A stretch of 5,469 nt of DNA, taken from positions 1-5,469 of the forward strand of contig JAAOXW010000035.1 of NCBI GenBank assembly GCA_018221005.1. The letters run 5' to 3'. Within the stretch, counting starts at the first letter, position 1, and each line of letters starts with the position of its first letter. The translations under genes and the position numbers were made by a program. This stretch comes from Candidatus Altarchaeota archaeon (GTDB taxonomy: Archaea > SpSt-1190). The notes beneath the pieces were generated by a model. That model had not been told where the DNA came from. It searched no databases and was given only the letters and a program-made list of their open reading frames with translations. Shown piece by piece: positions 5,340 through 5,469 of the stretch.

Positions 5340-5469
5340 CTTCTTTATGTCGGGGACAACCAACTACATGGTCATTTACCATACCAACCGCCTGCATGAA
5401 GGCGTAGCAGATGGTGGGCCCTACAAAACTGAAACCCCGTTTTTTTAGGTCTTTACTCATTATTCGTGA
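5329..5469 (-). CDS. tag: DNA-3-methyladenine glycosylase I, C-terminal fragment (cut by window edge)
   Basis: Reading leftward from the right edge, 46 codons end at TAG. They contain the hallmark C-terminus of the Tag family: SKDLKKRGFSFVGPTICYAF, then MQAVGMVNDHVVGC. In NDHVVGC the His and Cys, spaced H-x3-C, match the second pair of ligands of the Tag zinc site (His175 and Cys179 in the E. coli enzyme). Tag hydrolyses the N-glycosidic bond of 3-methyladenine in alkylated DNA and so starts base excision repair. The catalytic N-terminal half lies outside the window, so completeness cannot be judged. The gene ends just past the Zn pair, shortly after PRHKEV, and overlaps the FkbM methyltransferase gene tail-to-tail by 11 bp. 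Confidence 0.93.
   Translation of the reverse strand, partial: SRIMSKDLKKRGFSFVGPTICYAFMQAVGMVNDHVVGCPRHKEVRQ

Noticed and set aside
5440..5446. T7 run as a terminator for the methyltransferase gene
   Set aside because: It is the complement of the Lys codons in the Tag KKRGF motif, about 100 bases past the stop, so coding constraint explains it. Use as a terminator is possible but unsupported.

Overview
The window looks like ordinary chromosomal DNA from an archaeon. The strongest evidence is an alanyl-tRNA synthetase of the archaeal type, with an N-terminal four-cysteine segment and a DNVGRTGRHFSQFF-type motif 2 region. Supporting evidence is a small PRC-barrel protein, an archaeal-style DHH/DHHA1 phosphoesterase and a consistent promoter layout: TATA-like elements centred about 24-27 bases upstream of start codons that lack clear Shine-Dalgarno sequences. 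Moderate base composition, tight packing and small genes would fit a compact archaeal genome such as a DPANN-type lineage, but the sequence alone does not prove that.

Layout, left to right. Positions 1-86 (minus) hold the first 28 codons of an unidentified gene that runs off the window. Positions 87-138 are a short divergent promoter region built around a perfect 10-bp inverted repeat with a TATAT centre. The DHH phosphoesterase gene (139-1086, plus) follows and converges on, and overlaps by 9 bp, the alanyl-tRNA synthetase gene (1078-3660, minus). Upstream of alaS on the same strand are an unrecognised 158-aa protein (3684-4160) and a 95-aa PRC-barrel protein (4199-4486). These three minus-strand genes are closely spaced (23 and 38 bases) and could form one transcription unit, though each also has a TATA-like element at leaderless distance. 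A second divergent promoter region (4487-4565) separates them from an FkbM-family methyltransferase (4566-5339, plus). That gene converges on, and overlaps by 11 bp, the C-terminal end of a DNA-3-methyladenine glycosylase I gene (5329-5469, minus, cut by the window edge).

The genes cover translation (alaS), nucleic-acid metabolism or repair (DHH phosphoesterase, Tag), possible cell division or RNA/protein scaffolding (PRC-barrel) and small-molecule or glycan methylation (FkbM). I see no single pathway that unites them. There is no gene-free stretch over 300 bases, and I found no RNA gene, CRISPR array, insertion sequence or other mobile element. The most distinctive feature is the nearly symmetric bidirectional promoter at 100-124, which sits almost equidistant from two divergent start codons.
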